A stretch of DNA of 64,000 nucleotides from an uncultured Nitrospirales bacterium (GTDB lineage: Bacteria; Nitrospirota; Nitrospiria; Nitrospirales; UBA8639). This document shows positions 40,976-49,766 of this stretch, piece by piece. Both the position numbers and the translations under genes were made by a program. The number at the start of each line of letters is the position of its first letter. Position 1 is the first letter of the stretch. The notes under the pieces are model-generated. The model was not told where the DNA came from. It saw nothing but the letters and a program-made list of their open reading frames with translations, and ran no database searches. Location: positions 806,001 to 870,000 of the forward strand of contig OX638327.1 of the NCBI GenBank assembly GCA_951812745.1, read 5' to 3'.

Positions 40976-41616
40976 TACGACTGTGCCCTTTCCAGATCAA
41001 CATCGGCGTGCGGGCTTTTGGATTGAATTTGCACTAAGTCGAGACTCCCTGTGCCCTGAACCGGGCCCGTCCACTTTTGAAAACCATCCCGCATATTCAC
41101 GAGGGTCGTATATCCATCCCGGCTCAGGAAGTCACACGCGAGACGACTTCGTTCACCCTGAGAACAATACACGAGAATTGTTTTCGTCTCCTTGGGAACT
41201 TCGGCCTGGAAACGCGTTTCCAGGTGTTCGAACGGAATATGCTTGGCACCAGGAACGTGGCTTTGGAGAAACTCTTTTTCATTGCGAACGTCCACGATAA
41301 GCAGATCCGAACGTGTCCCCGCGGCATGGCGCTCGACTATCTGTCGCGCCTCATCCGCACTGGCCTGATGATACAGGCTCCCCGTCCGAACCAGAGTATC
41401 ATCGAGTTCTCTGCCCGACACCAACTGGGCAAGTTGCACGCGCAGGATTGAGAGCGCTTCCGACTGTTGCCGGGCCGTCTCCCTCAATTCGTTCTCGCCG
41501 TCATACTGTTGGCGGGTTAAATCTTTGACCGTTTGGGTCAGTGCCCGGAGACGCCACCAGATCAAGGCAATCCCCGCTGCCATGATTGCGACTCCAATGA
41601 TTATCAGAACAGTCAT
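40975..41616 (-). CDS. membrane-anchored rhodanese-domain protein
   Basis: A 213-residue protein. One N-terminal membrane segment ([19 protein letters not shown]) is followed by a coiled-coil linker ([20 protein letters not shown] and following residues), then a single rhodanese domain with [20 protein letters not shown] and the active-site loop YCSQGERSR. The reactive Cys is intact. Such domains transfer sulfane sulfur or act in redox or sulfur-carrier roles. The inside-facing domain would be cytoplasmic or periplasmic depending on anchor orientation. It is followed without a gap by the hypothetical gene ending at 40568. Confidence 0.85.
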   Translation of the reverse strand: MTVLIIIGVAIMAAGIALIWWRLRALTQTVKDLTRQQYDGENELRETARQQSEALSILRVQLAQLVSGRELDDTLVRTGSLYHQASADEARQIVERHAAGTRSDLLIVDVRNEKEFLQSHVPGAKHIPFEHLETRFQAEVPKETKTILVYCSQGERSRLACDFLSRDGYTTLVNMRDGFQKWTGPVQGTGSLDLVQIQSKSPHADVDLERAQS

Positions 41617-41646
41617 TGGAAATGGGTGACGACATACAGAAATGGC

Positions 41647-41700
<54 letters not shown>

Positions 41701-41723
<23 letters not shown>

Positions 41724-42852
41724 ACGACCTTGTTTCCGTTTCATATTTCTGAACAAGCGGCTCGCAGGGTAATCCGTGAGCCTCGGCGACCGCCGGATAC
41801 GTCACTGCCCCATGACGAACGTTCACCCCGCGAGCAATCCCCGGATCAGCTTGCAGAGCCACTTCGATTCCCCTGTTGGCCAACTGGACTATAAAAGGTA
41901 GTGTTGCGTGGGTCAAGGCATAGGTGGCGGTTTGTGGCACAATACCGGGAATATTGGTCACACCGTAATGCCGGACTCCATCCACTTCGAATATGGGGTC
42001 GGCGTGCGTCGTCGGCCTTGTGGTTTCAATGCAACCTCCCTGGTCAACCGCAATATCCATGATCAACGTCCCTTTTTTCATCGTCGCTACCGTGGATCGA
42101 GAAACTAAAACCGGGCTTTTCGCCCCTCTGATCATGACGGCTCCAATCAACAAATCCGCGCCTTTCACGGTTGCCGCAATCGTGAGCCGTTGAGAGGCCA
42201 GGGTCGTCAGGTTGTTCCCGAAGCGCTCCTGCAACCTTTGCAGTTGATTCATATCGTTACCGATGACGGTGACTCGCGCACCGACACCCAAAGCGACTTC
42301 CACTGCGGATGAGCCCACTCCGCCGGCACCGAGAATCACAACGTGTCCCCGGGGCGCCCCCGGAACACCACCCAGAAGAATCCCGTTTCCACCATGCGTC
42401 CGCTCCAGAAAATGCGCGCCGATTTGAATCGCCAGTTTCCCGGCAATCTGACTCATGGGCTGCAACATCGGAAGGTGCCCCCATGCATTTTCCGTTGTTT
42501 CGTACGCAATGGCCGTGCTCCCCGATTTCATTAAGGCCTCGGTTAAGGACCTCGAAGAAGCCAAATGGAGAAACGTGAACAACGTATGGCGGGGCCGTAA
42601 GTACGCCACCTCCGATGCCAGCGGATCCTTGACCTTCAGGATCAGTGCAGCCCGGTCAAAGAGTTCTTCTGCCGACGCGGCGATTCGAGCTCCCACGGCG
42701 TGATACGAGTCGTCAGGAAAATCCGCTCCCTGACCGGCATTGGTCTCGACCCACACCTCATGGCCATTCCGTACGAGTTCATCCACCCCCTCCGGTGTCA
42801 AGGCTATCCGAAATTCGTCGTCTTTCAGCTCTTTGGGAATTCCGATCTTCAT
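41701..42852 (-). CDS. ald: alanine dehydrogenase
   Basis: NAD-dependent interconversion of alanine and pyruvate plus ammonia. The 383 residues contain [20 protein letters not shown], the catalytic His region [10 protein letters not shown], the NAD motif [20 protein letters not shown] and the [24 protein letters not shown] block. Family length is about 370-378, so the C-terminus is a few residues long. Its last codons (SSGRSADR and stop) are read from the 5' half of the tRNA-Pro gene, so the stop codon lies inside the tRNA. ald and the tRNA are on the same strand. Confidence 0.94.
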
Positions 42853-42896
42853 CCCGATTCAACGGTGGTCATTGAGACCAAATCAGCCCGAATCCG

Positions 42897-43190
42897 TCAT
42901 TCCTGTGGAAGCAAGAAGATGGAGTCTCATTTGAAGGGCAACATAGACATCTCGGCTGGCGTCTGGTAGCCGAGGCAGTTCCTCAAGGTATTATTCTATG
43001 CCTGCGCCAGTCGTGTAAAGTCCCCCCCAGAGAGATCTGCCAAGTCGGTCTTCCAGGGCAGAGTCCGGCGCAGGCACCCGAGGCGTATTCGACGACGCCC
43101 TTTTGCCAAGGCGAGCAGGTATCGCAGAAGAAGGTGCCGAGGCCAGGGAATGCAGCGCTCCGCGGGCGCGTCCGGGTCCTATTGCGCTTC
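42897..43190 (-). pseudogene. IS30-family transposase remnant
   Basis: On the reverse strand one frame reads LGTFFCDTCSPWQKGVVEYA (about 43170 to 43095), the IS30 block normally written FCDxxSPWQKGxxEN. The match then moves one frame and continues CLRRTLPWKTDLADLSGGDF to a stop near 43002, equivalent to the family's GRLRRxLPRKTDL. The upstream catalytic core is gone and there is a frameshift. The flank at 42897-42945 (TTGAAGGGCAACA-type sequence) resembles an IS30 end and recurs at 40212. The element is dead. Confidence 0.65.
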
Positions 43191-43294
43191 AGTGCCCGAG
43201 CCATCACCTTCTGTCGCCTTGCGGCAAGAGACTTGTTCTTCGTATGATCCAGCCGAAAACCCTTTGGCAAGCATTCATTCATTTGGTGACATTC

Positions 43295-44122
43295 ATGCAC
43301 AACACAGTCTATTTTACATGTTCGCGTCTTCTTTCCCTACAACCCTCATTGAAAGCAACTCTTTCTCACGGCCTCCTCCTCGGCTTCGCCGCCTTGGTGT
43401 TTGTCTTGTGCTATGGCATTCCCGATCTTCTCGCGGAAGACGCCGAGCCCCTGAAAGAACTCCCTCGCGCCGTCTTACGGCATACGCCTCCGATTTTTCA
43501 GGAATGGACTTTCGAGAAGAACCTCGATGCGGCTCTCCCCCCCGGGTTTTCCTCCCATACCCTGGGACATGGTCACCTCGGGGAATGGACGCTCATAACC
43601 GATACCGACGCTCCAAGCCGAACTCATGCGTTGCTGCAAGCGACCTCCTGCCCCGCCGCCGGCTGCTATCAACTGCTGATCAACGACACGATTCACGTGG
43701 AATACCTCGACCTGACGGTGGGCATCCTTTCCAAACTCGGGAGCCCGACTGCGGCCGCCGGCCTGGTGCTGAACCTCCAGGATCTCGACAACTTCTATGC
43801 CGTCCTCATTTATCCGGCCAGCAACATGGTCAGGGCCTATCGTTTTTCCGATGGCAAACCAATCCTGATCGAGGAACATGAGGTCATTCCGAAGAAACGA
43901 ACGCCATGGCATTTTCTGCGAGTCCAGAGAAATACGATCGTCAGCAAAGATTTTTTTGAAATTTCGTTCGACAACCAATTCTTCCTCTCCGTGTATGATT
44001 CCACCTTCCGGACCGGCCGGATCGGACTCCTGACCACCGGGGATGGAAAATTCGCCTTTGACAATCTCCGAGCCGTGGAACTGGTGACAAGCGAACCACT
44101 CTCACGACCACCGGCCTACTGA
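43295..44122 (+). CDS. secreted hypothetical protein with LamG/ConA-like beta-sandwich
   Basis: A 275-residue product from the ATG at 43295 (MHNTVYFTCSRLLSLQPSLK). An in-frame ATG at 43244 is the alternative, and the frame further upstream overlaps the IS30 remnant, so it is unlikely to be used. A hydrophobic export segment LLLGFAALVFVLCYGIPDLLAE is followed by a domain with FEKNLDAALPPGF, AGLVLNLQDLDNFYAVLIY and the final VYDSTFRTGRIGLLTTGDG, the layout of DUF1080/LamG-like carbohydrate-binding sandwiches. Two Cys in TSCPAAGCYQ may pair. It stands alone. Binding of an extracellular glycan is an inference. Confidence 0.75.
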   Translation: MHNTVYFTCSRLLSLQPSLKATLSHGLLLGFAALVFVLCYGIPDLLAEDAEPLKELPRAVLRHTPPIFQEWTFEKNLDAALPPGFSSHTLGHGHLGEWTLITDTDAPSRTHALLQATSCPAAGCYQLLINDTIHVEYLDLTVGILSKLGSPTAAAGLVLNLQDLDNFYAVLIYPASNMVRAYRFSDGKPILIEEHEVIPKKRTPWHFLRVQRNTIVSKDFFEISFDNQFFLSVYDSTFRTGRIGLLTTGDGKFAFDNLRAVELVTSEPLSRPPAY

Positions 44123-44143
44123 TACAGCCTATTCGCCTTCTCC

Positions 44144-44180
44144 TCCCTCACCCCGGCTCTCCCGCAGTGGGAGAGGGAGG
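44144..44180 (-). repeat. GC-rich palindromic repeat, family A (copy 7)
   Basis: CTCCCTCACCCCGGCTCTCCC then GTGGGAGAGGGAGG between convergent genes. Downstream, at 44300-44352, CCTCCTTACAAAGGAGAGG belongs to another palindrome family also found near 54400 and 56500. Confidence 0.75.
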
Positions 44181-44383
44181 ATTGTATGTGACTTTACGGC
44201 CTCTCGTGGTTGTAGCGGCGGCATCTTATGCCGCCCAGGAAAGCCGCCGGGAAGAAGCGCCATAAGGCTTGACCCGTGACGGCGCGGCTACAAATAGTTG
44301 AGGTTCGACCTCCTCTCACCCCTCCTTACAAAGGAGAGGAACCGGATGAGGAGGTTCACTCGATCCATCGATTCCATCGTTTC

Positions 44384-44731
44384 TCATCGGAGAATGATTG
44401 TCGTCACCGAGACGACGAGACCGTACAGGATCATCGCGCCTGCAAACGCCACCCAGAAGCCCAACCGCGGCACACTGAAGAGCATCACAAACACGTAGAC
44501 GAACCAGGCAGAAAACAACCAGGTCAGATGCTTGGCAAAAGAAACGGTAGGCTGTCCGCTGACATTGAAAGAGAGCAAAATAAACGTCAGCCCGCTGATA
44601 ACCAGTAGCGTACTCGCCAAGGCGGCAAAAAACCCTTTCCGTGCGACTCCAAATACGTGGAAAGAGAGACCAACGTGCCGCCCGACAAAAAATAGATGGC
44701 CTATTTGGTCAATTCCGTCATGTGCCCTCAT
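44384..44731 (-). CDS. small predicted membrane protein
   Basis: Encodes 115 residues from the ATG at 44731, which has AGGA four nt upstream. Three hydrophobic segments are seen: FFAALASTLLVISGLTFILL, TWLFSAWFVYVFVMLF and FWVAFAGAMILYGLVVSV. The N-terminal 30 residues include several His (MRAHDGIDQIGHLFF). No known family is recognised. It lies on the same strand 75 nt downstream of the CPBP-like membrane protein and may be in its transcript. Confidence 0.6.
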   Translation of the reverse strand: MRAHDGIDQIGHLFFVGRHVGLSFHVFGVARKGFFAALASTLLVISGLTFILLSFNVSGQPTVSFAKHLTWLFSAWFVYVFVMLFSVPRLGFWVAFAGAMILYGLVVSVTTIILR

Positions 44732-44806
44732 CCGTTCCTGAGAGACCGACACCAGACCTCGCCCACGCGCAAATCCCGTGTCTCTCCGTCAACACCCACG
44801 CGGGAC

Positions 44807-45529
44807 TCACGTGAGCGCCGCTTTCACGCTGAGATACAAAATCATCACCTCAACGGCATGGGCCGCAATCACCGTCACCAGATTCCGCCATCGCAAAAAG
44901 AGGGCCGCCCAAATAAGGCCGTCCCAGATGGCGATCCAGTGGAGATGCCGAAACGTCATCACCATAAACGGATCGAACGCAAAAACCAACGCCGACATCA
45001 GCATCGCCACGAGCGAACCAAGCCGGAGACCGTTTGCACGCGCCGTCGACATCCATCGGCAACAGAAGCACTCCAGTCTGCCTAAGAGAAACCCCCGAAA
45101 GTTCAATTCAACTCCGACCGCAATCAGGACCGTGAACCAGGGGATCATTACGAAGGGGGGCACCTTGGCATGAGGCGTGTCGGCCAAAAACAGAACGTCG
45201 CCACCAAGAACCGGCAACATCCACAGGATCACGGTCGAGTTGACCGCCCCCAGGAGACACCCCGTGCCGATCCCCCATCCAACGCCCTGCTTCAGGAAGC
45301 CTCGAGAAAGGCCCAGCGCAGGCAGCGCGTCGGCATTGACTTTCCACCATATGACGAGCGCCCCGTATGCGACGAGTTGCGGTAAAAATTGCAGAAGCGG
45401 ATTCTGCTGAGTCGAGGCTGGGAGAAGATAAAAGCATCCCGTCAGACACACTGGCACAAACGCCAGCCACGTCATGCGCTCATCGGCTCGCACGGCATGT
45501 TGCCACTGCTTTTTTCTCCCCCAGGCCAT
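44807..45529 (-). CDS. CPBP (Abi/CAAX-type) membrane protein with degenerate active site
   Basis: A 240-residue protein with about six to eight membrane segments. The start ATG at 45529 has AGGA eight nt upstream; a GTG eight codons earlier is possible. GVELNFRGFLLGRL is the motif 1 position of CPBP glutamic intramembrane proteases (EExxFRG), but the first Glu is Val. Motif 2 (FxxxH) is represented by FAFDPF, with Asp where His is expected. HAVEVMI could be motif 3. The family processes prenylated or signal peptides, but loss of catalytic residues suggests a non-proteolytic role or a diverged active site. Confidence in the fold is moderate. Confidence 0.65.
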   Translation of the reverse strand: MAWGRKKQWQHAVRADERMTWLAFVPVCLTGCFYLLPASTQQNPLLQFLPQLVAYGALVIWWKVNADALPALGLSRGFLKQGVGWGIGTGCLLGAVNSTVILWMLPVLGGDVLFLADTPHAKVPPFVMIPWFTVLIAVGVELNFRGFLLGRLECFCCRWMSTARANGLRLGSLVAMLMSALVFAFDPFMVMTFRHLHWIAIWDGLIWAALFLRWRNLVTVIAAHAVEVMILYLSVKAALT

Positions 45530-45758
45530 AGACGCGTTCCTGCCTGTCAGCACTCATCCGTTGACCATGCCCGCTGCCTCCCCTTGAGACGGAACAGGTT
45601 CTCCAGGGTACCAGTTTCGGCTCTTGAGGCGCAGACGGCAAGCCTGCATGAAGGACTCCCGCTCTCTCGATAAGCTCGCATACGACTGGACACGAGAAAG
45701 TGTGCTCCTGTATTGTATTTTTTGTGCTTCGCCGGCAACGTTGCTAAGAGACGCAATC

Positions 45759-46145
45759 ATGAGCGGATTCAAACATCATATTTTCATTTGCATGAATCAA
45801 CGGCCCAAGGGCGACCCGAGAGGGTGCTGTGCCGATCACCGGTCCGCGGAACTGCACGCCTTCTTCAAACAGGAAGTCCAGCGACTCGGGCTCAAAGGCA
45901 TCGTCCGTGCCAACAAGGCAGGGTGTCTGGATCATTGCGAGTATGGTCCCAGCGTCGTCATTTATCCGGAAGGCGTCTGGTATTGGGTGGGGAATGAAGC
46001 CGACGTCACGGAAATTATGGAACGACACGTAGTCAAGGGTGAATTGGTTGAACGCCTGCTGATGCCGGGACACGACGTTCCTCCGCTCCGACTTGCATCT
46101 CGTGCGACCCCGATTTCCCCTGAAACGTCCAACTCCATGGCGTGA
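45759..46145 (+). CDS. thioredoxin-like [2Fe-2S] ferredoxin
   Basis: A 128-residue protein from ATG 45759 (MSGFKHHIFICMNQR); longer in-frame readings have no family support. The four cluster ligands are arranged as CMNQRPKGDPRGCC and later GCLDHCEYGPSVVIYP, the pattern of Clostridium pasteurianum/Aquifex-type ferredoxins and NuoE C-terminal domains. GVWYWVGNEADVTEIMERHVV follows, as usual. It heads a forward three-gene cluster with a hypothetical gene and a bacterial-type 4Fe-4S ferredoxin, so a shared electron-transfer task is likely. Confidence 0.88.
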   Translation: MSGFKHHIFICMNQRPKGDPRGCCADHRSAELHAFFKQEVQRLGLKGIVRANKAGCLDHCEYGPSVVIYPEGVWYWVGNEADVTEIMERHVVKGELVERLLMPGHDVPPLRLASRATPISPETSNSMA

Positions 46146-46205
46146 CGAGAGACCATATTTGCACCCAACCTCAACCGTTGCGATCAAAGCACGTACGAGC
46201 CCCAC

Positions 46206-46622
46206 ATGTCGGCGAATGAAGCGAAATGGAAAGCGAATCAGGAAAAAGTCGCGTTCCTGAAACAGTTTCCCGGCTTACTCCGGTCCTGGGACGAGATGGC
46301 CGGCCACGCCGTCACGTCCGTGACCTCGATTGAACAAAGCGAAGCCAAGGTCCTCATGCTCGATAATGGTTCGTTTGCCATTGTCCCACCTCTTGCACCG
46401 GAACCGCAGCAACTCCGGGATGGGCTCATTGCCGTTGCAACCCATCTCCGAACCCTTTACCCCGATGCCTATCGCGAATATGAAGCACTTGCTCAACGGG
46501 ATCGGGAAGCGACCCGGACGGCACGAATGGAAAACATCCTGGGTGCCATTCACAATAACGTGGACGACATCCCCGAGTTAAAGGATCGCATTCGTGCACT
46601 CGCCAAGAAGTGGAATTCTTAA
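46206..46622 (+). CDS. hypothetical protein between two ferredoxin genes
   Basis: Encodes 138 soluble, charged residues (MSANEAKWKANQEKVAFLKQ). There is a long helix-rich C-terminal half (YREYEALAQRDREATRTARM) and a central beta stretch, VLMLDNGSFAIVPPLAPEP. No Cys, signal or membrane segment. Its stop codon is followed after one nt by the ATG of the 4Fe-4S ferredoxin, so the two are co-translated. No family is recognised. Its position suggests a partner or scaffold of the flanking iron-sulfur proteins. Confidence 0.7.
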   Translation: MSANEAKWKANQEKVAFLKQFPGLLRSWDEMAGHAVTSVTSIEQSEAKVLMLDNGSFAIVPPLAPEPQQLRDGLIAVATHLRTLYPDAYREYEALAQRDREATRTARMENILGAIHNNVDDIPELKDRIRALAKKWNS

Positions 46623-46623
46623 T

Positions 46624-46914
46624 ATGCGACGCCCCGAAAATATGTTGGATCTGTTTTCCGGGGGGCTCTTTGAAGGAGTGAAACCCATGATGGTAACGCG
46701 GGATCATTTGGTTCGTCATCCGGATCGCTGCACGCATAAGGCCGTGTGTATTCCTGTCTGTCCAACCGGGGCCTGGTTATCGACCCCGCCGTATAAATTC
46801 GACGAATCGCGGTGCATGGAAACGTGTCGGATGTGCCTCGATGCCTGTCCTTCACAAGCAATTTATGCGGTGTTTCGAAAAGGCGAAAAGCTGCTCGTCC
46901 CCCAGCCCGAATGA
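46624..46914 (+). CDS. dicluster 4Fe-4S ferredoxin-like protein
   Basis: A 96-residue protein from ATG 46624, one nt after the preceding stop. Cysteines occur as RCTHKAVCIPVCPTG and RCMETCRMCLDACPSQAI, that is two four-Cys sets each ending in C-P, typical of two [4Fe-4S] clusters, though the first set has a longer C-x5-C spacing. An N-terminal segment of about 30 residues (MLDLFSGGLFEGV) precedes the clusters. It acts as an electron carrier or a small subunit of a redox complex. It ends 6 nt before the convergent squalene synthase gene. Confidence 0.85.
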   Translation: MRRPENMLDLFSGGLFEGVKPMMVTRDHLVRHPDRCTHKAVCIPVCPTGAWLSTPPYKFDESRCMETCRMCLDACPSQAIYAVFRKGEKLLVPQPE

Positions 46915-46920
46915 CCGTTG

Positions 46921-47964
46921 CTATCCGATGGCTTTTCGGAGATGCCTCCAATAGGCCGTGCCGTTGGATGTGGTTCCCGTCAGCGTGGAAGTGACAATGA
47001 TCCGATAGACCTCGAACCGGGAAATTTTCAATTTCCTGGCGGGATCCAGAACATTGTCGCACGTGGTCAGCAGGTGCAGCGTTTTCAGTGCGATGAGAAT
47101 CGGCCACATACAGGCTAAGCGCAGACGAACGTCGCGTCGTGGTATAGACAGCGTATACAGCCAGCCCTGATCCAAATGGGCGAGCGCCGTCTGCACCAAC
47201 GTGTGCAGGATAGGGCTGAAGCCGGCCATCGTGCGCTGATCCAATAAATCCCGGGGCTCCAAGCCCGCCGGCGTCAGCAACTCCAAGGGAATATAACACC
47301 GTCCGCGCCGCAGATCCGTGGACAGATCCTTCAAAATGTTGGTCAATTGGAGCCCCTTGCCGAACCGGATGCCCGTACGAATCTTGGCTTCCCTATCCCA
47401 AGTCCGGCGTATGCGGGGCAGATGGGCGTACATGACGTTGGTCCAAAACTCCCCGACACAGCCTGCGATCTTATACGTATAGACGTCGAGATCGTCCAGC
47501 GAAGGCAAGGCCACAAGCTCGGTCTCGGATTCCCCGGGGAAACGCTCCATATCCATTTCCATGCCACTGATGAGAATCGGCAGGACACGACGGATTTCTG
47601 TCTGATCGTCCGGGGCCAACGCTTCGTACGCCTGGAAACATTGGTCGAGGTGTTCGAGCAACGTGCGTTCGCCGGCATGCCCCTGCTGAGGAGCCGTCGC
47701 GGTTTGAATGGCTTTGATGTCTTCCCGATTCCAGGATTCCTGAACGAATTGGAGCTTGAGTTGCCGCAACAACGTGGCCCGGGTATTCCGGTCCAGCCGG
47801 CCCGCGTCCGCGATGGTGTCGGCCGCGCGCGCGAACAGGTACGCCAACCCCACCTGTTTGGTCACGGACCCGGGCAGGACGGCCAGGGTCAGATAAAAGG
47901 AACGCGACACCTGCTTTAACACGTCACGCAACAAATAGCGTTCGAGGAGTTTTGCGTTCATCAT
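46921..47964 (-). CDS. squalene/phytoene synthase family protein (farnesyl-diphosphate farnesyltransferase-like)
   Basis: A 347-residue head-to-head prenyl transferase. SRSFYLTLAVLPGSVTKQVGLAYLFARAADTIAD holds the first Asp motif (DTIAD), and GLQLTNILKDLSTDLRRGRCYIP holds the second (DLSTD), which bind Mg and diphosphate. The length and the YIPLELL segment resemble squalene synthase more than phytoene synthase. Squalene would feed hopanoid synthesis, but no cyclase is in the window. The ATG overlaps the stop of the cupredoxin gene by 4 nt, an unusual coupling of a lipid enzyme with a copper protein. Confidence 0.85.
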   Translation of the reverse strand: MMNAKLLERYLLRDVLKQVSRSFYLTLAVLPGSVTKQVGLAYLFARAADTIADAGRLDRNTRATLLRQLKLQFVQESWNREDIKAIQTATAPQQGHAGERTLLEHLDQCFQAYEALAPDDQTEIRRVLPILISGMEMDMERFPGESETELVALPSLDDLDVYTYKIAGCVGEFWTNVMYAHLPRIRRTWDREAKIRTGIRFGKGLQLTNILKDLSTDLRRGRCYIPLELLTPAGLEPRDLLDQRTMAGFSPILHTLVQTALAHLDQGWLYTLSIPRRDVRLRLACMWPILIALKTLHLLTTCDNVLDPARKLKISRFEVYRIIVTSTLTGTTSNGTAYWRHLRKAIG

Positions 47965-48395
47965 CGACTGGCCGGCCTCACCTCGAGACGGCCCTCCATC
48001 CCCTCTTCACGGTGACTGGGGAAGAACAGCAGTTGCTTGTCGCAATAAAACATGTACGTGCCGGGGATCTCCGCCGTGAACCGGATCGTGAGGCTGTCTC
48101 CGGCATCCACGTTGACGTCCTGCTGGAGCCCCGCCTCCGGATGGTCGATGATGAAATTGTGCGGGGTGATAAAACTCTGGTTTTCAAGCTGAAATTCGAC
48201 CGGCGCGCCCGCCTCAACGCTGATATGCGGCGGCGTATATTCATAACTGTCCAGCACGATAAAGGCCCGCTGTATCCCATCGGCATCCGGTTGAAGCATC
48301 AGCACCTCCTGTTCATCCTCCCCGAGCGCGATCCCCGAAGACAAAACCAGCCCGCCTGCACACATCAGCACGGCCAACCAAGATGTATGTTTCAT
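47961..48395 (-). CDS. exported cupredoxin (type 1 copper protein)
   Basis: A 144-residue protein with signal peptide MKHTSWLAVLMCAGGLVLSS, cleaved near GIALG. The cupredoxin domain has a first His in FITPHNFIID and the C-terminal ligand loop YCDKQLLFFPSHREEGM, giving Cys, His and Met. The C-x7-8-H spacing is longer than in plastocyanin. EFQLENQS and GTYMFYC are typical strands. It is predicted periplasmic, and could carry electrons or store copper. It is the first gene of a two-gene unit with squalene synthase. Confidence 0.85.
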   Translation of the reverse strand: MKHTSWLAVLMCAGGLVLSSGIALGEDEQEVLMLQPDADGIQRAFIVLDSYEYTPPHISVEAGAPVEFQLENQSFITPHNFIIDHPEAGLQQDVNVDAGDSLTIRFTAEIPGTYMFYCDKQLLFFPSHREEGMEGRLEVRPASR

Positions 48396-48493
48396 CAGTC
48401 ACTCCTTCGTGTTTCCCTCAATCGTGAACAATTCCCGTCTTCTTCTCCTTCTGTCATTCCCGACATCCTTAATCGGGAATCCAGGGTCTTTTT

Positions 48494-48531
48494 CCCCCTC
48501 ACCCCTACCCTCTCCCACATCGGGGAGAGGG
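48494..48531 (-). repeat. GC-rich palindromic repeat, family A (copy 8)
   Basis: CCCCCTCACCCCTACCCTCTCCC then CGGGGAGAGGG, preceded at 48452-48485 by a TGTCATTCCCGACATCC-type dispersed repeat. The remainder of the 328-nt divergent gap, 48532-48710, probably contains promoters for the cupredoxin and htpX, but none is clear. Confidence 0.75.
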
Positions 48532-48723
48532 CGTAGTAGCATCCCCGCCTTGACTCACGAAAAAATGATATTACTATAGCATGGTAGAATATAGACGGGA
48601 CTTTCGCGGGTTTCAAGAAGAGTCCCGGCCACGTCTCGAACGGCCCGTTGCAGCGTTGCATCGAACAGAATTCGTCACGCATCACTCATCAAAAAGTCCG
48701 GTTTTGTTATAGAGGAGGAACGC

Positions 48724-49608
48724 ATGAAAAAGATGAAAGGCATCGGCCTGCTGCTGTTGGCCAATATTCTGATCTTCATCACCCTTTCGATCACCTTCAC
48801 GATTCTCTCGGAATTCGTCCTTCCCGCGTTCGGGATCGACATCCGCGGTTCGTTCGTTCATCAGGATCTCTTGTGGGCCTTTGTCCTGGGATTCGGCGGA
48901 GCCTTCGTCAGCCTGGCGTTTTCCAAGCAAATGGCACGAATGATGCTGGATTGCAGGCAGATCACCCAACCCCGCCACCCCGCCGAATTGCTGGTCTATG
49001 AGACGGTCCAAAAAATCGCCAGCCGCCTGAACATCAAGACGCCGGAAGTGTGGATATACGACTCGCCGGATCCCAATGCCTTTGCCACCGGGCCCTCGAA
49101 GAACAACTCGATGGTGGCTGTGTCAACCGGCTTGTTGAGCAACCTGGACGAAGGAGAAGTCCGGGCCGTGCTGGCCCATGAAATGGGGCACGTCTATAAC
49201 GGCGATATGTTCACGACGACGATCCTGGCCGGCCTGATGAATACCTTCGTCTATTTTATCAGTAGAATCGTGTATCGCCAGGTCGCCGAACGCAATCCCA
49301 TGTTGGGCCTCGGCGTCTACTTCTTTCTCCAGATCGTCTTATCGATCCTCGCGATGATTCCCATCAGTTGGTGGTCACGCCGCCGGGAGTTTTCCGCCGA
49401 CAAATTTGCAGCCAACACGGTGGGCAAAGAGCACATGATCTCGGCGCTGCAGGCGATCGACCGGTGGGTCAAAGGGGTCGAGTACCAGTATCAGACGGAA
49501 GACGCCCTGGCGACCATGAAAATCTCGGGACAGACCCGAAGTTTCATGCAGGTTTTTTCGACGCATCCGCCCATCGAAGCCCGCGTCGCCGCCTTGCGAA
49601 AGCTGTAA
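48724..49608 (+). CDS. htpX: membrane zinc metalloprotease HtpX
   Basis: A 294-residue heat-shock membrane protease that degrades misfolded inner-membrane proteins. Two N-terminal membrane segments (GLLLLANILIFITLSITF and LLWAFVLGFGGAFVSLAF) precede the Zn site VLAHEMGHVYNGD, two further membrane segments, and the third ligand region RRREFSADKFAAN. The final DALATMKISGQTRSFMQVFSTHPPIEAR is typical. GAGGAGGAA precedes the ATG. Confidence 0.96.
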   Translation: MKKMKGIGLLLLANILIFITLSITFTILSEFVLPAFGIDIRGSFVHQDLLWAFVLGFGGAFVSLAFSKQMARMMLDCRQITQPRHPAELLVYETVQKIASRLNIKTPEVWIYDSPDPNAFATGPSKNNSMVAVSTGLLSNLDEGEVRAVLAHEMGHVYNGDMFTTTILAGLMNTFVYFISRIVYRQVAERNPMLGLGVYFFLQIVLSILAMIPISWWSRRREFSADKFAANTVGKEHMISALQAIDRWVKGVEYQYQTEDALATMKISGQTRSFMQVFSTHPPIEARVAALRKL

Positions 49609-49646
49609 CCTCACAGGACGTGTCACTCATTCGTTGACAGAATCTA

Positions 49647-49730
49647 CCCCTCAACACCCCTCTCCTGCGGGAGAGGGCCGGGGTGAGGGAAAAGGCAGGC
49701 CGGGTCAGCCGAACGTAACCCGACAGGAAG
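49647..49730 (+). repeat. family A palindrome (copy 9) plus GGGTCAGCC...AACCCGAC piece
   Basis: CCCTCTCCTGCGGGAGAGGGCC then GGGGTGAGGG at 49658-49690, followed by CGGGTCAGCCGAACGTAACCCGAC, a family B-like half. It lies between htpX and the convergent coiled-coil gene. Confidence 0.75.
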
Positions 49731-49766
49731 GGGCTTGCGCTGAGAGTGAGGATGGCAGGACGGCTT

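Noticed and set aside
43103-43294. Upstream extension of the secreted LamG-like protein
   Set aside because: This part overlaps the reverse-strand IS30 remnant and encodes an Arg/Pro/Cys-rich segment ahead of a good signal peptide.
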